Shown here: positions 35,211 to 47,400 of the stretch, piece by piece
Layout: each line of letters starts with the position of its first letter
Position numbering within the stretch: position 1 is the first letter of the stretch
Assembly: GCA_021397835.1 (NCBI GenBank)
Contig: JAJFZO010000396.1
Location: 3,224,001 to 3,288,000, forward strand
Direction: 5' to 3'
Length of the DNA: 64,000 nt
Origin: Moringa oleifera
Taxonomy: Eukaryota; Streptophyta; Magnoliopsida; Brassicales; Moringaceae
Translations under genes and position numbers: made by a program
The notes under the pieces: model-generated
Told to the model about the DNA's origin: nothing
Seen by the model: only the letters and a program-made list of their open reading frames with translations
The model's database searches: none

Positions 35211-37314
35211 GCATGTAGGATGAATCAAAAACCACATTATGATGGCTACACGTTAAGTTAGGACCCATAAAGGTGTTGGCCGATTAAGACAGTCACATAA
35301 TGGTAAAGCAAGTCAAAATCCACTAAAGAGTGTGTAATAACTTAATTATCAAATCAACAAGCCTAAAAAATGGATGGCGCTGAAGCACACAAGCTATACC
35401 CACCCCTTGGGCCAAAGGCCATGCCCTAAAGAGTAGGAAGGAGTAGTGGTCACTGTAATAGCCAGGGCATGAGCCAGGTCAATACGACCATTAGTTCAGA
35501 TTATAGTGGTAGTAGCAAATATTTAAATCAAAACATTGAAGGCCAAAGACGGCGAAGGTTCCATGTGATCGGTGCTTGCACATGGGTAATTTATCCTAAA
35601 AGATGGGGGAAGCCCATGGATAGTGCCTTAATGTGAGCTTCCATTTCGAAGTCTGAAACTAGCATGTGGCGACTGACAATAACATTAGGTGTTTGGGGAT
35701 ATCACTAGTCGAGTGGTGTTCAATGCACCCCTTCTGACCCTTGAAAATCCGAAAGACTAAGCACCTCCCATGCTTAGTCATACTTATAACCACATTAAGT
35801 GTCCAAGGTGAACAACCTCTGTCGATGGAATAATGTAGGCATGGGAGGTTAATAAAATGGATCCGTAACTTTGAGAAAAGGATTACTCTAAGGCTAGGCA
35901 CGAGGGTCTTATTCTCAAACACGTCAATTATTGATCGACTACTTCAGTTGCTCTTATGGTGAGAGTAGGTCGCTGTGTGCTGGACAAGGACAGACTGGGA
36001 ATTGCTCCTTTTGGGGCCTTCCCTGGGTGTCGAATAGCTAAGTAAAACTTAGTACGGACAAGGGGAGTCTGACTGTTTAATTAAAATAAAGCATTACATT
36101 AGTCCTTACAAATGCTCACACAATGTGATTTATGCCCAGTTCTCTAAATGTTAAAGTGTAGAAATTCAACAAAGCGCGGGTAAATAGTAGGAATAACTAT
36201 GACTCTCTTAAAGTAGTCAAATGCCTCATTATCTAATTAGTGATGCGCATGAATGGATTAATAAGATTCCAACTGTTCTTGTCTACTATTTACAAAACCA
36301 CAACCAAAGGAATGTGCTTAGTAGAATCAGCAGGAAAAGGAGACCTTGTTGAGCTTGACTCTTACCCAATTTTATGAAATGACTTTACAAGTGTATGATA
36401 AGTAAGAGCCAAAAATAGCAAATGCGAAATACCACTACTTTGATGTTATTTTACTTCTCTTATGAATAGAAGGTGAGGTGTCACCCTCTTTTTTTGGACC
36501 AAAAGTTGGCTTTGGCTGGCCAATCAAGTGGAAGACTCTGTTTGGCTAAGGCGGGACATCTATTAAAACATAACGCAGGTGTCTTAAAAATCTAGTGTGG
36601 AATAAAAAGGCAAAAGCTTATTTCATTTTGATTTTTAGTATGAATACGAACAATGAAGATGTGGCCTATTGATCCTCTAGACCTTCGAAATTTGAAGCTA
36701 GAGATGTTAGAAAAGTTATCGTAAGAATAACTGGCTTGTGGTAGCCAAGCATTCATGGAAACATTGCTTTTTATACTTCGATGTTGGCTCTTCCTATCAT
36801 TGTGAAGTAGAATTGACTAATTGTTTGGATTGCTCACTCAATATTAAGGTACTTGAGCTAGGTTTAGGCCATCATAAAACAACCTAGTTTTACCTTATTG
36901 ATGCCTACATTGAGATTGTAATTCAACCTAGTATGAAAAGGATCGTTGATTCACATAATTTGTCTTTGTGCTTGCTTGAAAACCAAGTGGCGTAGCTACT
37001 GCACGCAGGATTATGATTAAATGCTTTTAAATCAAAAATTAGGCCAGAATTGACGCACAAACTTATTGCTCGATTGTCGACCTGTACTAAGGGACTCTCA
37101 ACCACTAAAGGCACATGTTGTTGACCAAGCAAGTGCAGTGGAAGAGTCATGCGAGATGCCTTAACATATGATTCCTATCAAGCTATGGGTAGAATCCATT
37201 GTAGACAACTAAAATACATGATAGGGTATTATAAGTGGCAGAGCAGTCATGTGTCTACGATCCATTAAGATTCAGCCTTTTGTCACTCCGATTTGTCCTT
37301 CCACCCCAACCCCA
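35211..37314 (+). pseudogene. 26S rRNA pseudogene, 3' two thirds
   Basis: It starts at the counterpart of GATGCGGGATGAACCGGAAG (~35211) and follows plant 26S to its 3' end (CACCCCAACCCC). The ~150-bp part deleted from the copy at 14890 is kept here (35815-35935). There are smaller losses near 35690, where the ACGTTAGG region joins sequence close to the GGTGTCC..GTGCACCCC segment, and near 36545. The sarcin-ricin loop at ~36930 reads AGTATGAAAAGGATC, so the essential GAGA is lost. It carries no 18S, ITS or 5.8S. Confidence 0.92.
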
Positions 37315-37480
37315 ATAATAATAGTCCTTTTGTTTTGGACCATGATGCCACGAGGTTTAAAGTTGACCCTTGAAATAAAGACCCTTACAAAAGAGGGAAT
37401 GAGAATCACAAGGGAAAACACTCGGGAGAATATCTAGTAGGCTTGGGAGCCAAGTTTGACTCCAAAGAAAATAACATAAA
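37315..37480 (+). other. Conserved post-26S block, copy 3
   Basis: It has TTTGTTTTGGACCATGATGC, GAAATAAAGACCC, AATCACAAGGGAAAACACTC and ATATCTAGTAGGCTTGGGA, in the same order as copy 1. Confidence 0.6.
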
Positions 37481-40230
37481 TTTATTGCTCCTGCCATGTC
37501 CCTCGGGCATGTGCCTAGCAAGGGTGCAAGAAGTACATTGCCCAGCGGCATGGGTGGTAAGCCATGGCTTCCCCCACCAGGCATGGCATGGGGATAAGGC
37601 CCAACATGTTGTGACATAAAATGCAACAGCGAAGCCAATAGCGCCCCATATGAGCCAGCCCCTTCATCACTACATCTTTTTATTGTGTGCCTAGCGAGCT
37701 ATCCTTAAAGAGTCGTATTGACTAGTCAAAAGGCACAAGAGGCAAACCAGGGCTTCCCTTAGTAAAGCACGACATAGGCACAAGGCCCAACGTGCCACGG
37801 CATAGGGCACGCCAGCCAAGCCAAGAGCGCCCCACATTTGCTAGCCCTTCATTGCTACGTCAGTCGATCATGTGCCCATTAATCGTGCCCTTATAATCAC
37901 CTTGCCTGGTCTGAAGGCATGAGAGAAAATTCACGACTGCCTTTAGCAAGCATGGCATGGGCACAATAGCTAGCTTGCCTTAGTATAGGCCACGCCAGCT
38001 AAGATAAGAGTGCCCTAAGCTAGGCAACCCCTCGTCACTACATCCTTTGATCGTGTGCCTAGTGAGCATACCACGAGCACTATGTCGCAAGGTCTAAAGG
38101 CATGAAAGGCAAATCATCATTGCTCTATAGGCATAAGGTCTAGCATGCTACTAAACAAGGTGCGCCAGCTATGTCAAGAGTGCCCCACGTAAGCTAGCCT
38201 CGACACTATGTCCCTCGACCATGTGCCTGGTGAGCCTGCCACAAACATCGCATTGCCTAGTCCAAGGGCATAAGAGACAAGGCAAGGTTGCCCCCCACAA
38301 GCATAGCATGGGCACAAGGCCTAGCGTGCTGCCAAAAAAGGCGTACTACCCAAGCCAAGAGTGCCCCTAGCCTAGTCCAAGGGCATGGGAAGTAAGGCAC
38401 AGCATGGGTGCAAGGCCTAGCGTGTTACCAAACAAGGTGCACTAGGCAAGCCAAGAGCACCACATGTAAGCCAGCCTCTCATTGCTATGTCCCTCGATCT
38501 TATACCCAACGAGCATGCCACAAGCATTAGTCTAATTGCATGGAAGGCAAGCTTCCCTTAATATGCACGGTATGATCATAACACCTAATGTGCTATAGCG
38601 AAAGGTGTACCAGCCAAGCCAAGAGTGCTTTATATGAGCCAGCCCCTCGTTGCTATGTCCTTCAAGCATGTGCTTGGCTAACATGCCATAAGCACTATGT
38701 CGCCTTGTCCAAGGTCATGGGAGATAAGCCATTATAGCCCTGAAATGCGTCACTTGGAAGCAAGCTCCAATGTACTATCGCCTAAGAAGCACCAACCAAG
38801 CCAAGAGTGCCTTTTGCGAGCCAGACCCTTGTTGCTATATCCTTCGCCCACAAGTGTGCCATGAGCATCATGACAATTGTTCCAACCACATGGCATTAAT
38901 GCACGACCCAATGTGTCATGGCATAAAGCATGCCAGCCAAGCCATATATGCACCACCCGAGCTAACCCTTTGTCATTACATCGTTCGATCATGTGCCAAG
39001 TGAGCATGCCATGAGGTGCATGTTGCTTGGTCTAACATCACGGGCGGCAAGCGATGGTAGCCACGTATAGGCATAACATGGGTGCAAGGCCTCATATGTT
39101 GTGGCACAAGGCATGCTACCCAAGCCAAGAGTGCCCTACACAAGCTAGCCCCTTGTCATTACATCCCTTGATTATGTGCCCAAAAAGCATGGCACAAGCA
39201 TTACTTTGCCTTGTCAAAGGATGGGAAGGTAAGCCACGACTACCTTAGTAGGTTAGTATGATCACAAGGGCCAAAATGCTGCAACACAAGGCACTCCAGC
39301 CAAGCTAAAAGTGCACCACAAGAGCTAGGCCCTTGTCCCTATGTCTCTCGATCGTATGCTAATGAGCATGCCGCTAGCATCATATTGCCTCATTTAAAGG
39401 CATGGTAGGCAAGTCATGATTGCCTTTTTTAGGCACAACATGGGCCCAACGCTTCACATTTCTCGACAAAGGCGTACTAACTAAGCCAAAATCATCCCAC
39501 GTGATCCATTTCATCATCGTGGCATCCCTTGATCGTGTGCCTAGCAAGCTTGCCATAAGTGTTACATCGCTTGGTCGAAGGGCACGGGAGGTAAGCCATG
39601 GCTGCCCTAGTAGATGTGACATGATGGCAAGGCCCAACATGTTGTAGCACAAGGTGCTCTAGCTAAGCCAAAAGCGCCTCATGCTAGTCAGCCCCTTACT
39701 ACTATGCCCCTCGATCATGTTCCTAGTGAGTATGCCACGACCATCGTGTCACCTTGTGCAAGGGCACAGCTACCACTAATAGGCATGGTACGGAGGCAAG
39801 GCCCTACACGAGCTAGCCTCTCATCACTATGCCACTCAATTGTGTGCCTAGCGTGAATGCCACAAGAGTCACATCACCAGGTCTAACGGCACCGGAGGCA
39901 ATCCATGGCTTCCTCTAATAGGCATGGTATTGGAACAAGGGCTAGCATGCCATGACACAAGACCCCTTAACCAAGTAAAGAGCACCTCATGTTAGCCATC
40001 CTTTCATTACTATGTCCTTTAACCATGCATGCCATGAGCACGATGTCACCTAGTCTAAAGGCATGAGAGGTAAGCCATGGCTGTTCCTAACACATACAGC
40101 ATGAGCACAAGGTCCAACATGCTACATAACAGGGTGTGCCAGCCAAGCCAAGAGTGCCCCATGCAAGCCAACCCCTCGTCACTACATACCTTGATCGTGT
40201 GCCCAGTGAGCATACCATGAGCACTATGTT
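37481..40230 (+). repeat. IGS D: tandem array of ~180-bp subrepeats (about fifteen copies)
   Basis: A pure subrepeat array without any AT-rich module. Landmarks near 37670, 37854, 38036 and 38206 give spacings of 170-184 bp. A shortened copy occurs at ~38360-38470, where AGTGCCCC is followed directly by CTAGCCTAGTCCAAGGGCAT. The array stops inside a unit at 40230 (GAGCACTATGTTAGC), where non-rDNA sequence begins. Confidence 0.88.
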
Positions 40231-40865
40231 AGCAATGTGGTAACTATTTGTGGCATTAAAATAGAGCAAGATGCATAACTAGCTAGACATATGATGAGAA
40301 ATGTACAAGAAATTAGATGCTTTCCTACATCATGTGTCAAACCTAGTTGATGATGTAGTTAAGAGTAGCTTTAACATTACTGCTTGAGTTTTTCATTGAC
40401 AAGTCCATTTAGAGTTTGAACTCCACATTTGATCATTTCTTTTTCATTTTTATGATGGCATGAAGGTAAGTTGATCATCCTTGGACTTAAAATTGAGGTG
40501 ATATCATTTTTGATGCTCTAGGATCATGCCCTAACCTATAGTAAGTTCTAAATTTATATGAGTAGTATGTTTTATATTAAGTAATGCCACCAATAAAGTA
40601 AAAAAAAATTATTTTCATGTTTTATATGCAAGGCTAGATGGCACAGTTGTTGACCACCATGATTTTCACCTCCATGATAATATATTTACGATTTCAAAGC
40701 ATATGTAAACATTAAATTTACTCTATTACATTCAAATATATGTGAGGCTATGTCCATTGCAGAGATCTGCTTCTAAATCCCCATTTTTTGAATTTTCTTT
40801 TAGGACACAGCTTATTATGATTTTCTAAACAAATAAGCTACTTTGACTGTTCATTTTTTTTGTAG
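40231..40865 (+). other. Non-rDNA sequence, probable intron upstream of MADS exons
   Basis: About 635 bp of AT-rich sequence with no repeat in the window. It ends in a T-rich tract and TGTAG, a good 3' splice site, directly before the first MADS exon. No further MADS exon was recognised in it. It is therefore read as intron, or captured sequence, of the same gene fragment. Confidence 0.55.
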
Positions 40866-41034
40866 AGCCAATTTATACTTGATGAACTTATTGAACTTCA
40901 AAGGAAGGTATGTATGGCTAAAGAATTATTTTTATTTATGTTATGATTTAGATAGCAAGATGCCTTAAATATGTTTAATTTGAATTGGGCAGGAAAAGAT
41001 GCTAATGGAAACCAATAATGCCTTTAGAAGGATG
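40866..41034 (+). pseudogene. SEPALLATA-like MIKC MADS-box gene fragment (two K-domain exons)
   Basis: Two 42-bp exons with AG and GT borders lie at 40866-40907 and 40993-41034, separated by an 85-bp intron. They encode SQFILDELIELQRK and EKMLMETNNAFRRM. This matches the last K-domain helix of AGL2/SEP proteins (TQFMLDQL.DLQ.K and E.ML.E.N.ALRR), where exons 5 and 6 are characteristically 42 bp each. MADS box, other K exons and C-terminal exons are absent, so no functional protein is expected. Neither exon contains a stop. The fragment sits between an IGS array and a CACTA-like element, so it was carried into the rDNA by transposition or repair. Another MIKC subfamily is possible but less likely. 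Confidence 0.8.
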
Positions 41035-41360
41035 GTAATCCTACTTAATTTCCAGCATAGTTTTACAAGGAAAAATGTGGGATTTCTATATTGTAGTAAT
41101 TGATCCGTAGCTCTTCTTTTTGAGATAAGCAAACATAAGTAACCTATGTTTGTCTAATAAGGAGACTTAAAAATTTCTATCCATACACTCCCTTGAAAGA
41201 CTGTGGCCTTTAATGCCAGTTCTAGTCGAACTGGCGTTAAAGGCTATCCAACCTTGGTTTAAGCTAGAGATCCTTAATGAATTCATCTCTAGAGCCTACC
41301 AGTAGTCACACTCAATTTTTACTCTCTCTTTCATCTTTCTTCTTTTTGCTCTCTGTACAA

Positions 41361-41640
41361 AAGCAGTTAGACTAGCTGCTGGCAGCGGCACTACCTCTTT
41401 CTGGTACTTATCCCTTTTGCTTTTCAACCAGAAGTAGCTAGGCCAGCTGCTAGCAGTCGTACTGCTTTTCTTTAGCCTTCTTCTTTTTGGTTTCCATCAA
41501 GAAGTAACTAGACCAGCTGCTGGCATTATAGCGACACTATATCTCTTCTGGCCTTCTCCTTTTTGTTCTTCATCCAGAAGTAGCTAGGCCAGCTATTGGC
41601 AATCACACTGTCTCTCTCTGGCCCTCTTCTGTTTGCTCTC
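41361..41640 (+). repeat. Four-copy tandem repeat of ~72 bp
   Basis: The segment GAAGTAGCTAGGCCAGCTGC recurs at 41361 (AAGCAGTTAGACTAGCTGCT), 41431, 41501 and 41577, each followed by CACTG-like and CTCT-rich sequence ending in CTTTTTGCTC-like bases. Spacings are 70, 70 and 76 bp. It lies near the left end of the CACTA-like element and may be a binding-site array. The frame at 41596-41814 is not considered a gene. Confidence 0.8.
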
Positions 41641-43480
41641 CTTGCTCCTTTCTCTCTCATTTGTCTTATTCTTCAGAAGGAGCAGCCGCACCCTCCTCCT
41701 CCATTCGTTCATCTTTGCCATTCAAAAATATGTAAGTATTTTGGTATAGATTCAAATTTTTTTATGAAATTTAAGTTTCACAATTTTGATTCAATTTGGC
41801 TATTTTTGGCTTAAAAATGTATTGAGAATGTATATTATTTTAAGAAGTTTTTTATTAAGTGTGCTTTATGAATTTTTATCGATGAATTTTGGGTTTTTTT
41901 TGTAAGTATATGTGGATGAATATATTTGGTATAAACGGGTGTACAATGATGAATTTATTATTTGATAATTATTAAGATTTTTAGATTAATTAATAAATTA
42001 ATTAGATATTAATTAGATGAATTTATATTTTGATAAATTAATTATATATTAGGCGTAGATAAATTTATGTTTGAATTAATTTGTTTAGGTAAAATTAATT
42101 GGTATATTTTGTAAAATTTAATTATATTGATTTTGTAATTAACATAAATTGGTGGTGATATTTCCTTATAACTTGAGGTAAATCTTAATACTAGTTGACA
42201 TTATTAATAGTTTTGTCCACAATATTCTTAACATTTATTTTTCATAATGTAGGCAACACTGGATATTTGTAGTTGTTGAGCCTTGTATTTTTTATCCTTT
42301 GAACCATGATTTTCGCCAAGAACTAAATCAATTTATGTCCATGTAAGTGAAAATATTTTCATTTATGTCAGTATGTATTTTTTTCTCTTAAGAATATTGA
42401 TTATTTTCTATTGAAAGCTCTTTTAAATTATTCCAAGTTATTAAAGAATAGAGCAATAGGCGCATTCTTGGGAGTATTCCTGCTAAGGTATCTATATTTC
42501 AACCTATATGTGATGTTAGTTTTATTTATTTTGTAAAATATAATAATTAAAAATTTTTAATGCGGCATCCACATCAGCCTTCAAATACTGAATATGGATA
42601 TTATATTATGAAATTTTTAAGGTATATCAATGATAGATGTGATAGAAATTTCTAATATGCGAAAATGGTAATTTTTTAAGCATTTGCTTTATGTAAATAC
42701 TTCAGTAATTAATTGATGTGCTTACTAAAAGTTTTAATTGGACTAACTTTTTTTTTTATATATATAAATATAGTTAGTGGACATAGATACTTACACCTAA
42801 TCTGACATTAATGAAGTTAGAAAGAAGGTTGGACAATTTCTTTGAAGTACCATATTAGAAAGTTGAACATTGAAGATTTTTGTACACATAAACATCATTG
42901 AATTTATATAGTTGAATTTCTAGGATTGTGTGTGATAATGTATATTTAAACTCATGTATTGTATTGTACATATGGAGTTCATTTATGACATCAAAAATAA
43001 TATTTTGTTTTGTTTCATCTTTTATTACTTTTTTGGATTGGATTATGTTGAAGCGTTTTCAAACATGAAATAAGTAATGACGATTTCAATGAAAATGGTA
43101 TTGAAGTGTATAATAGCAAAAAGTTTTCTCATTGAAGTGTTGGTTTTTGAAGTGTCACAGTGTTGATGTTGAAGTGTTGGTGTAATTATGTTGAAGATAG
43201 AAAGATAGTATAGTTGTTTCATTAAAGTGTATAAAGAGAATTGTGATTAGTGTATTTGATGATTGTATACTTATATGTGTTGACCAAGTTTAATTGAAGA
43301 GTCATATTTACATATTATAATTTAATTTTGATAGAGAAAATTTTGGTTGCATATTGTGAAGGATTGTATTAATGTATATGGTTGATGTGGAAAAGATAGA
43401 GAATTTTATATATGCAGGTTTTGCATAATTTAAATATAAAAATTTTGTGTTTATTTTGAAATTAATAAAAATATATTTGC

Positions 43481-43715
43481 CTTTAATGACAGTTTTTATT
43501 ATAATTATCATTGAAAAGGGACTCTTTTAATGATAGTTCTATCACAAATGTCGTTAAAAGGGGTTTTTTTAATAATAGTTCTAATAGAAATGTCGTTAAA
43601 GGGGGGACCATCAATGATAGTTTTCAATAATTGTCATTAAAACATCCCCCTTTAATAACATGAACAAAGATGACAGTTCTACAATTGCCATTAAAAGCCA
43701 TTTTTAATTGTCATT
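43481..43715. repeat. Palindromic subterminal repeats at the right end of the CACTA-like element
   Basis: About five successive inverted-repeat units are of the form TTTAATGATAGTTCTA..AATGTCGTTAAAGG, each 40-60 bp. Each can fold into a hairpin. They share their sequence with the single palindrome at 41206-41244 at the other end. Confidence 0.75.
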
Positions 43716-43737
43716 AAAGCTTTAATTTGTAGTAGTA

Positions 43738-44281
43738 GACATTGCTTTTTGATCCATCAATGTCGACTCCTCTTATCACTGTCAAGCAGAATTCACCAAG
43801 TGTTGGATTGTTCACCCAGCAATAAGGAATGTGAGTTGGTTTTAGACCATCACGAGATAGGTTAGTTTTATCCTACTGATGGTCGAGTCATGATAATAGT
43901 TTAATCTAGTATAAGAGGAACCATTGATTCATACAATTGTCATCATGCTTGGTTGAAAAGCCAATGGCATGAAGCTACAGTGTGCTGGATTATTACTGAA
44001 CGCCTCTAAGTTAGAATCCAAGCTAAAAGTGATGCATGCACTTGTCACTCGATTGCTGATCTATAGTAAGGGCTTTTCGGCCCCCAAAGGCATGAGTTTT
44101 TGGCCAAGCCCATGTAGTGGAAGAGCCTGTAGGTTGCCTTGAAGTACAATTCCCACAGAATAGTGATTTATAGATGATTTAAATGTGCAATAAGGTTTTG
44201 TAAGTGGTAGAGAGACCTTGTCGCCACGATCCACTAGAATTCAACGCTTTATTGCTCTAATTCATCCTTCTCCCCTTACCG
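43738..44281 (+). pseudogene. 26S rRNA pseudogene, 3' end fragment
   Basis: Starting at ACATTGCTTTTTGATCC (the counterpart of the 26S segment GACGTTGCTTTTTGATCC), this is the last ~540 bp of 26S. The sarcin-ricin loop at ~43909 reads AGTATAAGAGGAACC, with the conserved ACGAGAGG changed to ATAAGAGG. It ends at CTCCCCTTACCGTTAC. Nothing of the unit's 5' part remains; its place is taken by the MADS/CACTA-like block. Confidence 0.93.
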
Positions 44282-44435
44282 TTACAACAATTGTCCCTCT
44301 ATTTCGGACCATCAATGCCATGAGGTTTGAACTTAATGCTTGAAATAAAGACCATAGCAAAACACTTACAAAAATATCTGGTAAGCTTGGGGAGCCAAGT
44401 GTTACTCAAAAGAAAATAACAAAACTTTGTCCTTC
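44282..44435 (+). other. Conserved post-26S block, copy 4
   Basis: It carries GAAATAAAGACC, AAACACTTACAAAAATATCT and GGTAAGCTTGGGGAGCCAAG, the same order as the other copies. The AATCACAAGG part is deleted. Confidence 0.58.
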
Positions 44436-47400
44436 GTGGCCACGAACCTCGAGTATGTGCCCAGCAAGTGTGCCTCATGTACAATACCAAAGGCCACAGG
44501 AGGAAAGCCATGGCTGCCCCCAACAGGCATGATGTAGGCATAAGGCCCAATGTCTTACGGCACAAGGCATGCCAGCCAAGCCAAGAGCACCTCACGCTAG
44601 CCAACCGACACCACGTCCCTTGATCGTGTGCCCAGTTAATGTGCCATGAGCACCGCGTTGCTTGGTTCAAGGGTGCATGAGGCAGGCTAAGGCTACCTCT
44701 AACAGGTATAGCATGGGCGCATAAGGCCTAGCATGCCATATCACAAGGGCGCGCTAGCCAAGCCAATAGCGCCTAACATGAGCCAGCCCTTTATAGCAAT
44801 AACCCTCGATTGTTGCCCAACAACCATGCCACAACCACTACATTGCCTATTATAAAGGCATGAGATGCAAGCTATGGCTGCCCCTAATATGTAGGGCTTT
44901 GGTGCAAGGCCCATCATGCTGTGGCACAATGCGCCAAGTTAAGCCAAAAGCAACCCCGTACGAGCGAGCTCATTGTTGTTACGTCCCTAGATCTTGTATC
45001 CAACGAGCATGCTAAGAGCACTATGTCACTTGGTTCCAGAGAACAGAAGGCAACCCAAGCCTTCCCCCAGTAGGTACAGCATGGGCGCAAGGCCCAGCGT
45101 GCTATGGCACGAGGTGTGCTAGCCAAGCCAAGAATGCCCCATATGAGCCGCCCCCTCATCGTTACATCCTTCAGTCATGTGGCTAACTAGCATGCCAAAC
45201 CACTGCATTGCTAGGTCCAAGGGCATGGGTGCAACGTCCCACATGCTGCGACGAAAGGCACATAAGCCAAGGTAAGCCAAGAGTGCCCTACCTGAGTTAG
45301 CCTCTCATCATTGAGTCCTTCGATTATGTGTCGAGCTAACATGCCATGAGCACTGCTTCACCTAGTCCAAGGGCATGACAAGCAAGCTATGTTGCCCCTA
45401 TAAGGCATAACATGTGCAAAGGCTTGGTGTGCTGCAATACCAAACATGCTAACAAAGCAAATAGCACCCCACGCGAGTTAGTGCCTCTTCGTTAAGCCCC
45501 TTGAACGTGTGCCAACAAGTGTGCCATTACCGACATGTCACTTGCTTCAAGGACATAGGAGACAAGCCATAGCTGGCTCAAATAGATAAGTCATAAGTGT
45601 AAGGCCAAGTGTGTTATGACACAGGTCGCGCCAACTGAGCCAAAAGTGCCCCACGTGAGCCGACCCCTCATTACTACATACCTCAATCATCTACCCAATG
45701 AGGGTGCGATGATAGTATCATCACATGGTCCAAAGGCACTTGAAATAAGCCACAGTTAACCCCCTAGTAGGCAAGGCATAGGCATAGGCCTAGTGTGCTG
45801 TGGCACAAGGCCTATTAGTCAAGCTTAGAGCATCCCATGCAAGTGAACCCCTCATCACTACATCCCTCGATTGTATGCCTAGCGAGTGCCATTAGAATGG
45901 CGTTGCCTGATCTAAGGGCACGAGAGGCAAGCCATCACTGCCGTTAAAAATCATGATATGGGTGCAAGGCCTAGCGTGCCACAACACCTGGTGTGCGAGG
46001 CAAGCCAATAATGCCTATGTAAACCGGTCCTTCCTTGCTATGTCCCTCGATCATATGCTTGCAAGAGTGCCACGAGCATTGTGTTGCCCAATCTAAGGGC
46101 ACAGGTGGTAAGCCACAGCCACCCCAAATAGGCATGGAAAAGGTGTAAGGCCTAGCGTCCTGCAGCACAATGGGCACCAGCGAAGCCAAAAGCGCTCAAC
46201 TTGAGCCAGCCCTTCATCTCTATGTCCCTCGATCATGTGCCCGAAAACGTGCCCTGAGCATTGCATTGCCTAGTTCAAGGGCATAGAAGTCAAGCCATGG
46301 CCGCTGATAAGAGGCTCAGCATAGGGACAAGGCCTAGCACGCCGTGGTACAAGGCGCATAAGACAAGCCGAGAGCACCATGCTGGAACTAGCCACCCATC
46401 ATTATGTCCCTCGAGCGTGTGGCAAGCAAGCGTGCCACGAGCACTGTATCACCTTGTCTAAGGGCTTAGGAGGCAAGCCGTTTCTACCACCAATTAGTAT
46501 GGCATGGGCATAATGCCCAAAGTGATATGGCACAAGGTTCACCAGCCAAGCCAATAGCACCCAAAATAAGCCAGTCCCTCATCGCTATGTCCCTCGATCA
46601 TGTGCCCAACGAGCATGCCACGTGCATCACATTGCCAGGTCCAAGGGCATAGACAATAAGCTACATCTGCCCTTAGCAGGCATAGCATAGGCACAAGGCC
46701 TAGCCTGCGGTGGTAGAAGGCGCCCAAGCCAAGCCAAGCTAATAGCACCCCATGCGAGCTAGCCACCCATTACTATGTCCCTCGATCATGTGCCCAGCGA
46801 GCGTGCCATAAGCTTTATGCCACCTTATCCAAGGGCTGAGGAGGCAAGTCACCTTTACCCTAATAGTTATGGCATAAGCATAAACCAAAAGTGATATGGC
46901 ACAAGGTGCATCGACCAAGCCAAGAGCACCCCATACAAGCCAATCCCTTATCACCACCTAATGAGCATGCCATGTGCATCGCTCACCTTATCCAATGCCA
47001 TGGGAGGCAAGCCATGGCAGCCCCAAGAAGCATAGCATGGGCACAAAAGCCCAACATGCTGTGGCACAAGGCATACCAACTAAGCTAAAAGTGCCCTAAG
47101 TGAATTAGCCCATCGTCACTATGTCCTTTGATCATGTCCCCAACAAGCAAGCCACGAGCACTCTGTCATGTGAATAAAAGGTAAGCAATGGCTGCACCCA
47201 GAGTCACAGCATGCTGCAGCACTAGGCGTGCTAGCAAAGCTAATAGCGCCCACATTAGCTAGCCCCTTGTTGCTATATCCCTCGATCATCTGACTATTGA
47301 ACGAGCCACGAGATCCGTGTCTCCTTGTTTGATGGCATGGAAGGGGTGTCATGGCTGCTGGCAGTAGGCATAGCATGGCATAAGGCCCAATGTGCTACGG

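Larger units (their letters stand above)
41186..43737. mobile_element. Non-autonomous CACTA-like element with palindromic subterminal repeats
   Basis: The right end reads TTTGTAGTAG (close to TTTGTAGTG) and abuts 26S at 43738; the left end is placed at CACTCCCTTGAAAG, less certain. Both ends carry the same palindromic motif GCCTTTAATGCCAGTTC..GAACTGGCGTTAAAGGC: one copy at 41206-41244 and about five copies at 43481-43715. No transposase is recognisable inside; the interior is AT-rich (41820-43480). The left flank is the MADS intron and the right flank is 26S, so no target duplication can be shown. It could have moved the MADS fragment, or inserted into that gene before the block reached the rDNA. 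Confidence 0.65.

Noticed and set aside
37481..40230. A centromeric satellite (monomer of ~180 bp is typical)
   Set aside because: The arrays always lie between 26S 3' ends and AT-rich/ETS sequence and are interspersed with those modules, so they are IGS subrepeats.
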